The translations under genes and the position numbers were made by a program. Below, in pieces: positions 32,645 through 41,244 of a stretch of 64,000 nucleotides of DNA. The notes below the pieces were generated by a model. The model was given only the letters and a program-made list of their open reading frames with translations, had not been told where the DNA came from and made no database searches. How positions within the stretch are numbered: position 1 is the first letter of the stretch; each line of letters starts with the position of its first letter. The stretch lies in NCBI RefSeq assembly GCF_000024865.1, contig NC_013595.1, forward strand, positions 4,092,001 through 4,156,000, given 5' to 3'. This DNA is from Streptosporangium roseum DSM 43021. Lineage in GTDB: Bacteria; Actinomycetota; Actinomycetes; Streptosporangiales; Streptosporangiaceae.

Positions 32645-35332
32645 TCAGAGCGCCGTCACCGCGCTCAGCGGCAGGTCGCCGGCGGAACGGCCGGCCAGCA
32701 CGGTGAAGGCGCCGGGCTCGGTCCGCCAGGTGTGGTCCTCCGCCGACCAGTGCCGGAGGGCGCGCGCCGGGATGTCGACGGTGAGCTCGACGCTCTCCCC
32801 GGGGCCCGCTTCGGCCGGGGCGTAGCCCGCCAGCCAGCGCGCGGGGCGGGTCACCGCCGTGTCCGGCCGCTCCAGGTAGATCTGGACCACCTCCCGCCCG
32901 GCCCGCTCGCCGGTGTTGCGCAGCCGTACCCGGACCGGGAAGGGCCGGCCCGGCTCGACGCGCCCGGGGACGTGGACGCTCTCGTAGGACCATGAGGTGT
33001 AGCCGAGCCCGTGACCGAACCAGTAGGCGGGCGGCGCCGGCGCGCGCAGCCACGCGCGGTAGCCGATGTCCGGGCCCTCCTCGTAGGCGAGCACGCCGTC
33101 CACGGGGGTGGTGGTGGCGAGCGCGCCGTCGGCCCAGGTGGTGGGGAGGCGCCCGCCGGGCTCGGCGACGCCGAACAGGACGTCCGCCAGGCCGTGGCCG
33201 CCCTCCTGCCCGGGGAACCAGCTCAGCAGCACGGCGGGCACCTCCTCGCGCCACGGCAGGGCCACGGGGCCGCCCGAGTTGACGATCACGACGGTGGCCG
33301 GGTTGGCCGCGGCCACCGCGCGGACGAGCTCGTCCTGGCGCGCGGGCAGGTCGAGCGAGACGCGGTCGACCCCCTCGCTCTCGCTCTCGTCGGTGCTGCC
33401 GACCACGACGACGGCGACGTCGCAGGCACGGGCGAGCTCGACCGCGGCGGTCAGTTCCGCGTCGTCGTCGAGGCGGGGCGGGTCGGCGGCCAGCACGGAG
33501 GCGACTCCGCTGCCGGGGACGAGCCGGCGCCGTGCCACGAGCTCGACCTCGCGGCCCGCGGTCAGCCCGAGCCGGGCGCGGCGGTACGGAGGAGACAGAT
33601 GAACGGTGGCGGGGTCGTCGGTGTCGCGTTCGATCTCCTCGTCGACGAGGACGCGGCCGTCCGCCTCAAGACGGACGCGGCCCCACCCGGCGACGGCCAG
33701 ATTCCAGACGCCGTCGGTGTCGGGGCGGAGGAGGGCGCGGATCTCGACGGTGGCGGCGGAGCCGACGGACGCCGGTTCCAGGATGCGGCCGGTCAGCCGG
33801 TGCTCGGCGTGGATCTCCGCCCCGGCGCCGTCCAGGAGGCGGACCAGGACACCGGGCTCGCCGGTCAGCGGGTCGCGGGCGTTGCCGAGGCCCAGCGGGG
33901 TGGGCAGGTTCGTGGTGTGGACGCCCGGGGCGTGGTCGACCCGCGCCACGCCGGACAGGGCGCTGCGGATGCCTTCGAGCGGGGAGACGACGGAGGCGGG
34001 GTAGACGCCCGCGCTGCCTCCGCCCTGGATCCTGGCGCCGGAGGCGTTCGGGCCGATCACGGCGACCCGGCGCAGCCGTGCGGGGTCCAGGGGGAGCAGC
34101 GCGCCCTCGTTCCGGAGGAGCACGGTGCTCGCCGAGACGGCCCGGCGCAGCAGCGCGCGGTCCCCGGCACCGGCCGGCGCCGGCGCTCCGCCGTACGGCA
34201 GCCCCCGGTGCGGGGCCTCCCCGTGCGGCCGTTCCCCGTGTGCCGCTTCTCCGCGTGAGGCCTCCCCGTGCGGCCGTTCTCTGTGTGCCGCTTCTCCGCG
34301 TGAGGCCTCCCCGTGCGGCCGTTCCCCGTGTGTTGTTTCTCCGCGTGGTGGCTCGTCGTGCGGCCGCTTCTCACGTGACGGTTCTCCGTACGGCGACTGC
34401 CCGCGCTCCCGTCCCTCTCGTGAGGCCCCCGCGCGGGGGACCTCCCGGTGCGGCGGCCCCTCGCCGAGCTGTTCCCCGGGCAGCGCCCCGACCCGCACGG
34501 CCAGCCGGAGCAGCCGCCGGATCTTGTCGTCGATCGCCGCCTCCGACACCTCGCCCGCCCGTACCGCCGTGATCAGAGCGTCTCCCCACGGGCCTCCCGG
34601 ACCAGGCATCGCCAGGTCCTGGCCGGCGCGTCCGGCCGCCGCGGTGGAGCGCACCGCGCCCCAGTCAGACACGACCACCCCGTCGAACCCCCACTCGCCC
34701 TTGAGCGGCTCGGTGAGCAGCGGGCTCTCCGACATCGTGGTGCCGTTGACACCGTTGTAGGCCGACATGACCGCCCACACTCCGGCCTCGACGGCCATCT
34801 CGAACGGCGCCAGGTAGACCTCGCGGAGGGTCTGCTCGTCGAGGCGCGCGTCGAGGGTGAGCCGCTCGGTCTCGGAGTCGTTGGCGACGTAGTGCTTGGC
34901 CGTGGCCGCCACGCCGCCCGACTGCACGCCGCCGATGTAGGCGGCGCCGATCCGGCCGGTCAGCAGGGGGTCTTCGGAGAAGCACTCGAAGTGCCGGCCG
35001 CCGAGCGGCGAGCGGTGCAGGTTGAGCGTCGGCGCGAGCAGGACGTCGACCCCCTTGCGCCGGGCCTCGGCCGCCAGCAGGGCGCCCAGCCGCCGGACCA
35101 GATCCTCGTCCCAGGTCGCCGCCACGGCGGTGGGCGAGGGGAGTGCCAGGGAGGTGCTCCGCTCGTCCCAGCCCTCGCCGCGCACGCCGACCGGCCCGTC
35201 CGAGGTCACCACGGCGCGCAGCCCGATGTCCGGCTCGGCGTGGGTACGCCAGACGGTCGCGCCGGTGAGCAGCCGCACCTTCTGCTCCAGGTCCAGCTTC
35301 TCCACCATCCGGCCCAGCTCTTCGTCGGTCAC
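32645..35332 (-). CDS. glycoside hydrolase family 3 (beta-glucosidase-like) with PA14 domain
   Basis: The 895-residue protein has no signal peptide, so it is probably intracellular. The GH3 N-terminal TIM barrel contains the nucleophile Asp223 in 'GVVVSDWGAV' and the substrate motif 'KHYVANDSETER'. The alpha/beta sandwich ('ASTVLLRNEGALLPLDP') is interrupted by a PA14-like beta domain (about 465-610), and a fibronectin-III-like C-terminus ends it. Family enzymes release terminal sugars from beta-glucosides or similar. Between the first two domains is a 15-residue tandem repeat (unit like ERPHGEASRGEAAHG). GTG at 35332 is preferred over ATG at 35341 because GAGAGG is 9 bases upstream of it. 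A LacI operator lies 22 bp upstream. Confidence 0.9.
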   Translation of the reverse strand: MTDEELGRMVEKLDLEQKVRLLTGATVWRTHAEPDIGLRAVVTSDGPVGVRGEGWDERSTSLALPSPTAVAATWDEDLVRRLGALLAAEARRKGVDVLLAPTLNLHRSPLGGRHFECFSEDPLLTGRIGAAYIGGVQSGGVAATAKHYVANDSETERLTLDARLDEQTLREVYLAPFEMAVEAGVWAVMSAYNGVNGTTMSESPLLTEPLKGEWGFDGVVVSDWGAVRSTAAAGRAGQDLAMPGPGGPWGDALITAVRAGEVSEAAIDDKIRRLLRLAVRVGALPGEQLGEGPPHREVPRAGASREGRERGQSPYGEPSREKRPHDEPPRGETTHGERPHGEASRGEAAHRERPHGEASRGEAAHGERPHGEAPHRGLPYGGAPAPAGAGDRALLRRAVSASTVLLRNEGALLPLDPARLRRVAVIGPNASGARIQGGGSAGVYPASVVSPLEGIRSALSGVARVDHAPGVHTTNLPTPLGLGNARDPLTGEPGVLVRLLDGAGAEIHAEHRLTGRILEPASVGSAATVEIRALLRPDTDGVWNLAVAGWGRVRLEADGRVLVDEEIERDTDDPATVHLSPPYRRARLGLTAGREVELVARRRLVPGSGVASVLAADPPRLDDDAELTAAVELARACDVAVVVVGSTDESESEGVDRVSLDLPARQDELVRAVAAANPATVVIVNSGGPVALPWREEVPAVLLSWFPGQEGGHGLADVLFGVAEPGGRLPTTWADGALATTTPVDGVLAYEEGPDIGYRAWLRAPAPPAYWFGHGLGYTSWSYESVHVPGRVEPGRPFPVRVRLRNTGERAGREVVQIYLERPDTAVTRPARWLAGYAPAEAGPGESVELTVDIPARALRHWSAEDHTWRTEPGAFTVLAGRSAGDLPLSAVTAL
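34214..34363. repeat. 45-bp tandem repeat inside the GH3 gene
   Basis: The string GGCCTCCCCGTGCGGCCG begins at 34214, 34259 and 34304, giving a 45-bp (15-codon) period with three good copies and a fourth decayed one. It encodes the charged linker of the GH3 protein. The period keeps the reading frame, so copy number can vary without breaking the enzyme. Confidence 0.85.
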
Positions 35333-35353
35333 CCGGCACATCCTCTCGCTGCG

Positions 35354-35367
35354 GGAGAGCGCTCTCC
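35354..35367. promoter_or_regulatory. LacI-type operator, copy 2 (GH3 promoter)
   Basis: GGAGAGCGCTCTCC, identical to copy 1, 22 bp upstream of the GH3 GTG start. Confidence 0.85.
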
Positions 35368-35448
35368 TTCAAGGAACAGGGTTGCCGCCCGGGACGGGGG
35401 TGTCAATCTCTCCCGCGCCAGAGAGCGTCTGCCCGAACCCGGACCCGG

Positions 35449-35537
35449 ACCCGGACTCGGACCCGGCCCCGGGCGCAGGCGCGAGGTCGGAGCCGGGCGC
35501 GGAGCCGGAGCCGGGCGCGGAGCCGGAGCCGGGCGGA
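35449..35537. repeat. short tandem repeats between the GH3 and DUF1996 genes
   Basis: A GGACCC hexamer array (from 35449) is followed by an 18-bp unit GGAGCCGGGCGCGGAGCC repeated at 35489 and 35507 and partly at 35525. The array ends a few bases from the DUF1996 stop codon. It is intergenic; no coding role is seen. Confidence 0.75.
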
Positions 35538-35542
35538 CGGGG

Positions 35543-36892
35543 TCAGGGAAGCTCGAAGTTCTCCGTGAGGGCGGCGCCGCGGTGCGGCTTGTACAGGTCG
35601 TAACCGCGCGGGTTGCACTGGAGGCCACCGTTGATGCAGTGGGTGACCAGGGCGTTGAGGATGGCGGGGTTGTCCCACGCGTTGAAGAAGTCGTAGTGCC
35701 AGGAGTAGCCGCGGCCGCTGGCCAGCCGCGCCTGGGACAGATCGCCGGACGCCGGGAAGGCGATCTTGAACTCGAGCATCGGCACCGGCACCGGGTGGCC
35801 GGCGGAGCAGTAGCCGTTGACGGGGTAGGCCATGTGGCTCTTGTGGTCGGCGCTGTCGAGGTTGACCCCGTCCCAGCAGCTCGGCGCCTGGTAGCGGACG
35901 TTCACCTGGCTGCCCGCCGGGCACGAGGTCGGAATGTCCCAACTGTGGGAGATGTCGCCGCACTCGAAGCCCTCGACCGCGCCGGGAGAGTCGCGGAACT
36001 GCTCCAGCGTCGCGGTCGGGCTGCCCACGACGAAGCGCAGCCCCTGCGGGAAGGACCGCACCCGCCAGTATTCGAGGATGCCCGACTTGTAGTAGATGAC
36101 CTGGTTACCGGTCGGCTGGATGAGCTGGCTGCCCTTGTAGAAGCTCGGGAACCAGTAGGCCGACCTGTCGTGGGGGTTGGTGCACGAGGTGCCGCCCCCG
36201 AGGAGCGACGACGACGTGCTGCCCGCGTTGGTCGTCGTGTTGCCGACGAAGGTGTGCATGTGCGAGGCGCCCGGCAGGCCGGGGTAGACGATCGGGTCGT
36301 CGGGCCGGTTCGCCGTCCACGAGCAGTTGGCCTGGAACTCGTGGTGCGTCACCGCGTCGGTGAACGTCGGGCTCGGGGCCGGGGTGGATCCGATGCCGCC
36401 CGTGCCGTAGACCTTGAACTCCCAGAGCGAGTAGCCGTAGCCGCCGGACCGGGTGGTGCCGTACATCCGGACGTAGCGGCCGCTGCCCGAGACGTTGAGG
36501 GTCTGGCTGCCGCCGGTGCCGGTCGTGGTCGAGTAGATGTCGGTCCACGACGTGCCGTCGGCCGAGGTCTGGATCTTGAAGGCCCTGCCGTAGGCGCCCT
36601 CCCAGTCCAGGACGACCTGGGAGACCGTCGCCGTGGCGCCCAGGTCGACCTGGAGCCATTGCGGGTCGCTGTAGGCGCTGGCCCAGCGGGTGCCGCCGCT
36701 GCCGTCGAAGGCGGCCCCGGCGCCGTACCCGCCTCCCTCGACCGAGGAGGCCGACGCGGGCCGGCCCTGCGACAGCAGGGTGTCCGCCGCGGTGGCGGGG
36801 GTGATGATCGCCAGGCCGGCGGCGACCAGCGCGGCCAGCGTGGCGGCGACCAGTCCCAGGCGGAACCGGCCTGGACTGCGGGGTGGATGCAT
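35543..36892 (-). CDS. secreted discoidin (CBM32-like) plus DUF1996 protein
   Basis: The 449-residue exported protein has a signal peptide (about 1-34, ending 'ITPATAA'), an F5/8-type C discoidin domain (about 36-165; 'GGTRWASAYSDPQWLQVDLGATATVSQVVLDWE', ending 'GYSLWEFKVYG'), and a DUF1996 domain (about 178-440; 'FQANCSWTANRPDDPIVYPG', 'SHMHTFVGN', 'SAYWFPSFY', 'KSHMAYP'). DUF1996 is widespread in secreted actinobacterial and fungal proteins and has no settled activity; coupling to a sugar-binding module suggests glycan targeting. AAGGAGAGG precedes the ATG. A LacI operator lies 46 bp upstream. Its discoidin domain closely resembles the N-terminal one of the neighbouring GH16-like protein, suggesting domain duplication. 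Confidence 0.9.
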   Translation of the reverse strand: MHPPRSPGRFRLGLVAATLAALVAAGLAIITPATAADTLLSQGRPASASSVEGGGYGAGAAFDGSGGTRWASAYSDPQWLQVDLGATATVSQVVLDWEGAYGRAFKIQTSADGTSWTDIYSTTTGTGGSQTLNVSGSGRYVRMYGTTRSGGYGYSLWEFKVYGTGGIGSTPAPSPTFTDAVTHHEFQANCSWTANRPDDPIVYPGLPGASHMHTFVGNTTTNAGSTSSSLLGGGTSCTNPHDRSAYWFPSFYKGSQLIQPTGNQVIYYKSGILEYWRVRSFPQGLRFVVGSPTATLEQFRDSPGAVEGFECGDISHSWDIPTSCPAGSQVNVRYQAPSCWDGVNLDSADHKSHMAYPVNGYCSAGHPVPVPMLEFKIAFPASGDLSQARLASGRGYSWHYDFFNAWDNPAILNALVTHCINGGLQCNPRGYDLYKPHRGAALTENFELP

Positions 36893-36937
36893 GGCGCCTC
36901 TCCTTCGAGTGGGGGTTACCGTGGGGGGACGGCAGAT

Positions 36938-36953
36938 GGGAGAGCGCTCTCCC
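36938..36953. promoter_or_regulatory. LacI-type operator, copy 3 (DUF1996 promoter)
   Basis: GGGAGAGCGCTCTCCC, the same palindrome extended to 16 bp, 46 bp upstream of the DUF1996 gene start. Confidence 0.85.
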
Positions 36954-37054
36954 AGTGAGATTGACCGTCCGTGCCGGTGGTTGTCAAGGCGGGTGGCCCT
37001 CCGATGTGAAATCCGCTTCACACGCCTGAAACAGGGATCGCGAAGCCTTCCCGC

Positions 37055-37244
37055 GATCACGGGCCGCGGGCGGCCCGCGCTCCCCGCCGGGATCACCGCG
37101 GGTGGCGCGCGGCGGGCCGGGATCACGGGCGGCCCGCGTTCCCGGCCGGGATCACCCCGGGTGGTGCGCGGCAGGGCGCGATCACCATATGCGGCGCGCG
37201 GCGGGTCGGGATCACGGGTGGTCCGCGTTCCCGGCCGGGATCAC
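37055..37244. repeat. regularly spaced GATCAC repeat array
   Basis: GATCAC occurs at 37055, 37091, 37121, 37150, 37180, 37210 and 37239, that is every 29-30 bp after the first step. The surrounding sequence also repeats with a period of about 59 bp (CGGGATCACGGGCGGCCCGCG-type units cut by GC-rich arms). The array fills most of the gap between the GH16-like stop and the promoter of the DUF1996 gene. It contains no credible open frame. The role is unknown. Confidence 0.8.
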
Positions 37245-37269
37245 CGCGGGCGGCCCGCGGCAGGGGACG

Positions 37270-40269
37270 TCAGGACCGGTAGACGCCGAACTCCCACAGG
37301 GAGTAGCCCCAGGCGGTCGCGCGCTGGGTGAGGTTCAGCCGCACGTACCTGGCGGACGCGCTGACGTCGATGGTGTCGAATCCGCCGTCACCGGTCGTGG
37401 TGGAGTGGACGGTGCTCCAGTCCGAGCCGTTGGCCGAGGTCTGGATCTGGTAGGCCTTGCCGTAGGCGCCCTCCCAGCCGAGCCGGACGCGGTTGACCGG
37501 GGTCACCTGGCCGAGGTCGACCTGGAGCCACTGGGCGTCGCTCCACTCGCTCGCCCAGCGGGTGGTGAAGCTGCCGTCGGTGGCCTTGGCGGGCAGGAAC
37601 GGCCCGCCGTCGCCCGTCGGCTGGTGGGACGACGCGGTGGTCGGTCTGCCGAGCGCCACGTTCGTGCCGCCGACCGGCGGCGGAACGACGCGGAACGACC
37701 TCGTCTCGATGCCGACGTTGCCGTGGCCGTCGAAGGCGTAGACGTAGACCTTCCAGACGCCCAGCCGCTCGGGCGCGGTCACCGAGAACCGGCCCGGACC
37801 GGTCTGGGTGAACCCGACGTGGCCGAACCCCCTGTTGCCGTTGACGTGCTTGTCGCTGTACATCAGGTTGTAGCGGATCTGATCGTTGTCGGGATCGGAG
37901 GCCGTCACCTCGACGGTGAACCGGCCGCCCGCCGGGACGGCGGTCTGCGAGCCGACCGTCATGCCGGTGATCTCCGGGGGCATGTTGCCGGAGGGCAGGC
38001 CGGTGTAGGCCTGCCTGAGCGCGTGGTATCCCAGCCGGCGCCAGCCGCCGGTGAAGGTGTTGAGCCACACGCCGCCGAAGTCGTTCTCCAGGCCGTAGTG
38101 GAACTCGGTGGCGCCGAGCGCGACGCCGGGGTGAGCCTTGACCGCGTTCCAGCTCGCGGTGTACTGCGCCCGCTTCTGGAGGTCGGTGGGCTCGGAGGGG
38201 ACCCCGTTGACGTCGTCGGGCACCTCCCACTCGCCGTCCGGGCCGGCCTCGGTGATGATGTACGGCCTGTTGTGGCCGCCGTCGATCCAGGCCTGCCTGA
38301 CCCCGCCGATGGCGCCGTAGGCGTTGACCGCGAGCAGGTCGAGGGCCGGGGAGTGGTCCTTGTAATACGTCCACGCGCCGGTCCAGGCGTCGGTCGAGGT
38401 GACCGGGTGGTCCGGGTCCGCGGCGTGGATGGCCTGCGCGAGCTCGTTGACGAACCTGGCGTAGGCGACGCGCCGCTCCTCGACCACCGGGGCGGGCAGG
38501 CCGTGGTCCTGCATGGTGAGCAGGACCTCGTTGCCCACGTCCCACATGAGCACGCCCTGGTGGCCCTTGAGGGCGTTGACCCGGGCGACGATCTCGTTCT
38601 TGGTGGCCGTCTTGTAGGCGGTGTCGTTGACGTAGTCGGCGCCCTGGTTCAGCCAGTGCCCGACGATCACCTTGATGCCCTGCTGGGCGGCCCTGTCGAG
38701 CAGGGCCGGAGTGTGGGTGTCGTCCACGCCCCAGGTGCGGATCGTGTTGACCCCCATCGACCTGAGGTCGCGCATGTAGCCGTCCGCCGCGGCCTGGGGC
38801 GGGCCGTAGGTGAGCCCCTTGACCTCGTACGGCGCGCCGTTGACGGTCAGCCGCCAGTTGCCCTGGCCGCCGGTCACCCTGACGGTGCTCGGCCCCGCCG
38901 GGGTGGGCGGGTCGGTCATCGGGGCGGGCACGGTGCCGGCGCTCCTGGAGACCGAGACCGAGTCCACGCTCAGGACGCCGCCGGAGGTGGTGGCCGCGGT
39001 GGGGGTGGTGAAGCCGGCGATCGCGTCGGGCAGCGACCCGCCGATGGCGAGGTCGAACCGGAGGTAGAAGCCGTGGTGGACGGCGGCCCGCCAGGCGGAG
39101 ACGCCGACCTGGCTCTGGCGGACCACCCATGTCTGCACGCCGTCGAGGTAGAAGCGGATCTCCTCGTCCGACCTGGTGCGGTCGATGATCTGGGTGTACT
39201 CGTGGAAGCCGGTCTGGCAGCCCTCGCAGGTGGCCAGGCCGCTGGTGCGGCCGCCGTACTCGTTGCACGCGCCGTCGGGGGCGGTGCCGCAGTGCAGCGT
39301 GTTCGACAGCTGGCTGCGGCCGTTGACGTCGGTCATGATGTCGGTCTCGCCGACAGCCGGCCAGTTGTTGTAGTCGCCCCGGTAGGCGGCGCCGGTCGCC
39401 CTGAATCCGGGCCAGTAGCCCGTCGCGTCGGGGACGTCGGGCTGCTTGAGCCTGGCGGTGAACCTCAGCCGCTCACCGGGCTGCGGGGCGAAGTCGGTGC
39501 GCTGGGTCTCGACGCGCCCGGAAGTCCAGTCGCCGGCCCCGTCCCTGACGGCCCTGATGTTGAGCTTGCCGGTGCCGTCGAGGGAGACGTTGGCGGTCGA
39601 GGCGCTCATGGTCTCGACCTCGCCGGTGCCCCACTTCGCGGCACCCCCGGGATACCGGGTGCCGGTGCGCAGGATCCAGTTCGCCCCCGACGGGGAGGTC
39701 CCGGAGGTCCCGTCGAAGTCGTCCCGCCACACCTCGGTCCAGGCGCCCGGGTCCGGGCCGGGGCCGGTGGCGCCGTAGACCTGGAACTCCCACAGGGAGT
39801 AGCCGTAGCCGGTGGCCCGGACGGTGCCGTGCAGGCGGACGTAGCGGCCGGTGCCGGAGACGGGGAGGGTCTGGGTGCCGCCGGTGCCGGCGGTGGTGGT
39901 GTAGGCGTCGTTCCAGGCGGTCCCGTCGGCCGAGATCTGGATCTTGAAGGCCCTGCCGTAGGCGGCCTCCCAGTTCAGCACGACCTGGCTGACGGTGGCG
40001 GTGGCGCCGAGGTCGACCTGGATCCATTGCGGGTCGCTGAAGGCGCTGGCCCAGCGGGTGGCGGGGTCGCCGTCGAAGGCGGCGGCGGCGCCGTAGGCGG
40101 CGCCTTCGGTGGAGGAGGCGGTGGCGGCCCTGCCCTGGGACAGCAGGGTGTCGGCGGCAGCGGCAGCGGCGGCGGGGGCGGTGACGGCCAGGCCGGATGC
40201 GATGAGGGCGATCAGAGTGGAGATGAGCAGGCTCAGGCGGCCCGCGCCGGGGCTGCGGGATGGATGCAC
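37270..40269 (-). CDS. secreted multidomain glycosidase: discoidin, GH16-like, TIM-barrel, discoidin
   Basis: The 999-residue exported protein has a signal peptide (about 1-39), discoidin domain 1 (about 40-170), a GH16-like concanavalin fold (about 178-420), a linker, a GH5/GH2-type TIM barrel (about 470-760), an Ig-like module, and a C-terminal discoidin domain. The barrel keeps both glutamates (WDVGNE, Glu581; ITEAG, Glu674), so it should be active. The GH16 signature ExDxxE reads E308-T-D310-I-M-T313, so the acid/base Glu is missing. A beta-glucan substrate is likely but inferred. GTG at 40269 follows GAGGAG. One LacI operator lies 71 bp upstream and another farther up. Confidence 0.88.
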   Translation of the reverse strand: MHPSRSPGAGRLSLLISTLIALIASGLAVTAPAAAAAAADTLLSQGRAATASSTEGAAYGAAAAFDGDPATRWASAFSDPQWIQVDLGATATVSQVVLNWEAAYGRAFKIQISADGTAWNDAYTTTAGTGGTQTLPVSGTGRYVRLHGTVRATGYGYSLWEFQVYGATGPGPDPGAWTEVWRDDFDGTSGTSPSGANWILRTGTRYPGGAAKWGTGEVETMSASTANVSLDGTGKLNIRAVRDGAGDWTSGRVETQRTDFAPQPGERLRFTARLKQPDVPDATGYWPGFRATGAAYRGDYNNWPAVGETDIMTDVNGRSQLSNTLHCGTAPDGACNEYGGRTSGLATCEGCQTGFHEYTQIIDRTRSDEEIRFYLDGVQTWVVRQSQVGVSAWRAAVHHGFYLRFDLAIGGSLPDAIAGFTTPTAATTSGGVLSVDSVSVSRSAGTVPAPMTDPPTPAGPSTVRVTGGQGNWRLTVNGAPYEVKGLTYGPPQAAADGYMRDLRSMGVNTIRTWGVDDTHTPALLDRAAQQGIKVIVGHWLNQGADYVNDTAYKTATKNEIVARVNALKGHQGVLMWDVGNEVLLTMQDHGLPAPVVEERRVAYARFVNELAQAIHAADPDHPVTSTDAWTGAWTYYKDHSPALDLLAVNAYGAIGGVRQAWIDGGHNRPYIITEAGPDGEWEVPDDVNGVPSEPTDLQKRAQYTASWNAVKAHPGVALGATEFHYGLENDFGGVWLNTFTGGWRRLGYHALRQAYTGLPSGNMPPEITGMTVGSQTAVPAGGRFTVEVTASDPDNDQIRYNLMYSDKHVNGNRGFGHVGFTQTGPGRFSVTAPERLGVWKVYVYAFDGHGNVGIETRSFRVVPPPVGGTNVALGRPTTASSHQPTGDGGPFLPAKATDGSFTTRWASEWSDAQWLQVDLGQVTPVNRVRLGWEGAYGKAYQIQTSANGSDWSTVHSTTTGDGGFDTIDVSASARYVRLNLTQRATAWGYSLWEFGVYRS

Positions 40270-40340
40270 GGCGTCTCCTCGGGGTGGGGGGTGCCCGCCC
40301 CGGGGGGCGGGGGCCCGTCGCGGCGGACGGGCAAGAGAAG

Positions 40341-40354
40341 GGAGAGCGCTCTCC
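40341..40354. promoter_or_regulatory. LacI-type operator, copy 4 (GH16-like gene promoter)
   Basis: GGAGAGCGCTCTCC, identical core, 71 bp upstream of the GH16-like gene start. Confidence 0.85.
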
Positions 40355-40516
40355 AAAGGGAAGGTTGCCCCCGTCGGTCAAACGTTGTCAAGATGCGGCC
40401 GTCGCCCGCGTGAAACCTGCCGCTCACCTTCCCGGAACGCGATCTCCGCTGAACGGCGCGTTTTTCTCGATCTCCATTGACAGCGCCTGCCGGGGCGACA
40501 AGGCTGTGCCGTAATG

Positions 40517-40530
40517 GGAGAGCGCTCTCC
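40517..40530. promoter_or_regulatory. LacI-type operator, copy 5
   Basis: GGAGAGCGCTCTCC, 176 bp from copy 4 and 126 bp upstream of the plus-strand gene at 40657. It may act with copy 4 by looping or control the small divergent gene. The rest of the 387-bp gap (40270-40656) shows nothing else I can support. Confidence 0.8.
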
Positions 40531-40656
40531 AGAATCCGTGTCGTCCATCCCCCGCGGCGTGGCGGGGGAGGTGCCCGTACGGCAGGCGGTCCGCCCCCGC
40601 CGGAGCCCGGCGAGGTACCGTCGTCTTAACGAATCTCAGCCACTGGGGGAGCCGCT

Positions 40657-41079
40657 ATGCCAAGCGATCCCGACCACGTGCTCGACGCAATCGACGGAGC
40701 CGTCGACGAGTGGCTCGCCATGAGCGAGGACTCCATGCGCTGGGCACCACCGGAGAAGGCCCCGCCGAAGCGGCAGCTCGCGTTGCCGGCGCCGCCCCTG
40801 CCACGGGTCTCCGAAGAGTTCCTGCACGACGTCGGCGTCCTGTTCGGCGCGCAGACGCAAGCCGTGGCGGAAGCGGTGACGGAGGTGTTCCGCCCGCTGG
40901 GCGAGAGCCTGGCCGAGGCCCTCGCCGCCTTCCTCGACAGCCCCGCCGTGCGGCAGTTCGTCGAGCTGGTCGAGCCGCCCGGGGAGCGCGCGCTCCCCGG
41001 TCCCGCCGAGCGTGACGGGCTCCCGCCGGAGCCGCCGCCCTCACCGCCGCCGGAGCCGCGATCGGACGGGCACCCCTGA
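40657..41079 (+). CDS. hypothetical protein, acidic with Pro-rich tail
   Basis: A 140-residue cytoplasmic protein without recognised domain. Residues 1-35 are acidic ('DPDHVLDAIDGAVDEWLAMSEDSMRW'), the middle is amphipathic helix ('AVAEAVTEVFRPLGESLAEALAAFLDSPAVRQFVELVE') and the end is PPEPPPSPPPEP. GGGGGAG lies about 7 bases before the ATG, which supports it as a real gene. It is divergent from the GH16-like gene and shares its operator region, so it may belong to the LacI regulon. Confidence 0.65.
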   Translation: MPSDPDHVLDAIDGAVDEWLAMSEDSMRWAPPEKAPPKRQLALPAPPLPRVSEEFLHDVGVLFGAQTQAVAEAVTEVFRPLGESLAEALAAFLDSPAVRQFVELVEPPGERALPGPAERDGLPPEPPPSPPPEPRSDGHP

Positions 41080-41150
41080 CGGCCGGGCGGCCGGGCGGCC
41101 GGCGCCCGGACGTCCCGCGATCCGTCCGCCGGCACGCTCATGCCGTCGTG

Positions 41151-41204
41151 CGCCCGTCCCGGCGTCCCCGCCCGTCCCGGCGTCCCCGCCCGTCCCGGCG
41201 TCCC
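41151..41204. repeat. three tandem 18-bp units
   Basis: CGCCCGTCCCGGCGTCCC is repeated exactly three times between the small hypothetical gene and the LLM gene. It is intergenic, and I see no function. Confidence 0.85.
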
Positions 41205-41244
41205 CGCCGTGCGCGGCCCGGCGCCGTGCGCGGCTCGCGCCCTA

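Noticed and set aside
37055..37244. CRISPR array suggested by 30-bp periodic repeats
   Set aside because: The conserved part is only about 8-10 bp, the 'spacers' are themselves repeated with a 59-bp period, and there are no cas genes.
37102..40413. Very long open frame (over 1100 codons) on the plus strand
   Set aside because: It lies opposite the multidomain glycosidase and its translation is low-complexity Gly/Arg/Val-rich, as expected for an antisense frame in high-GC DNA.
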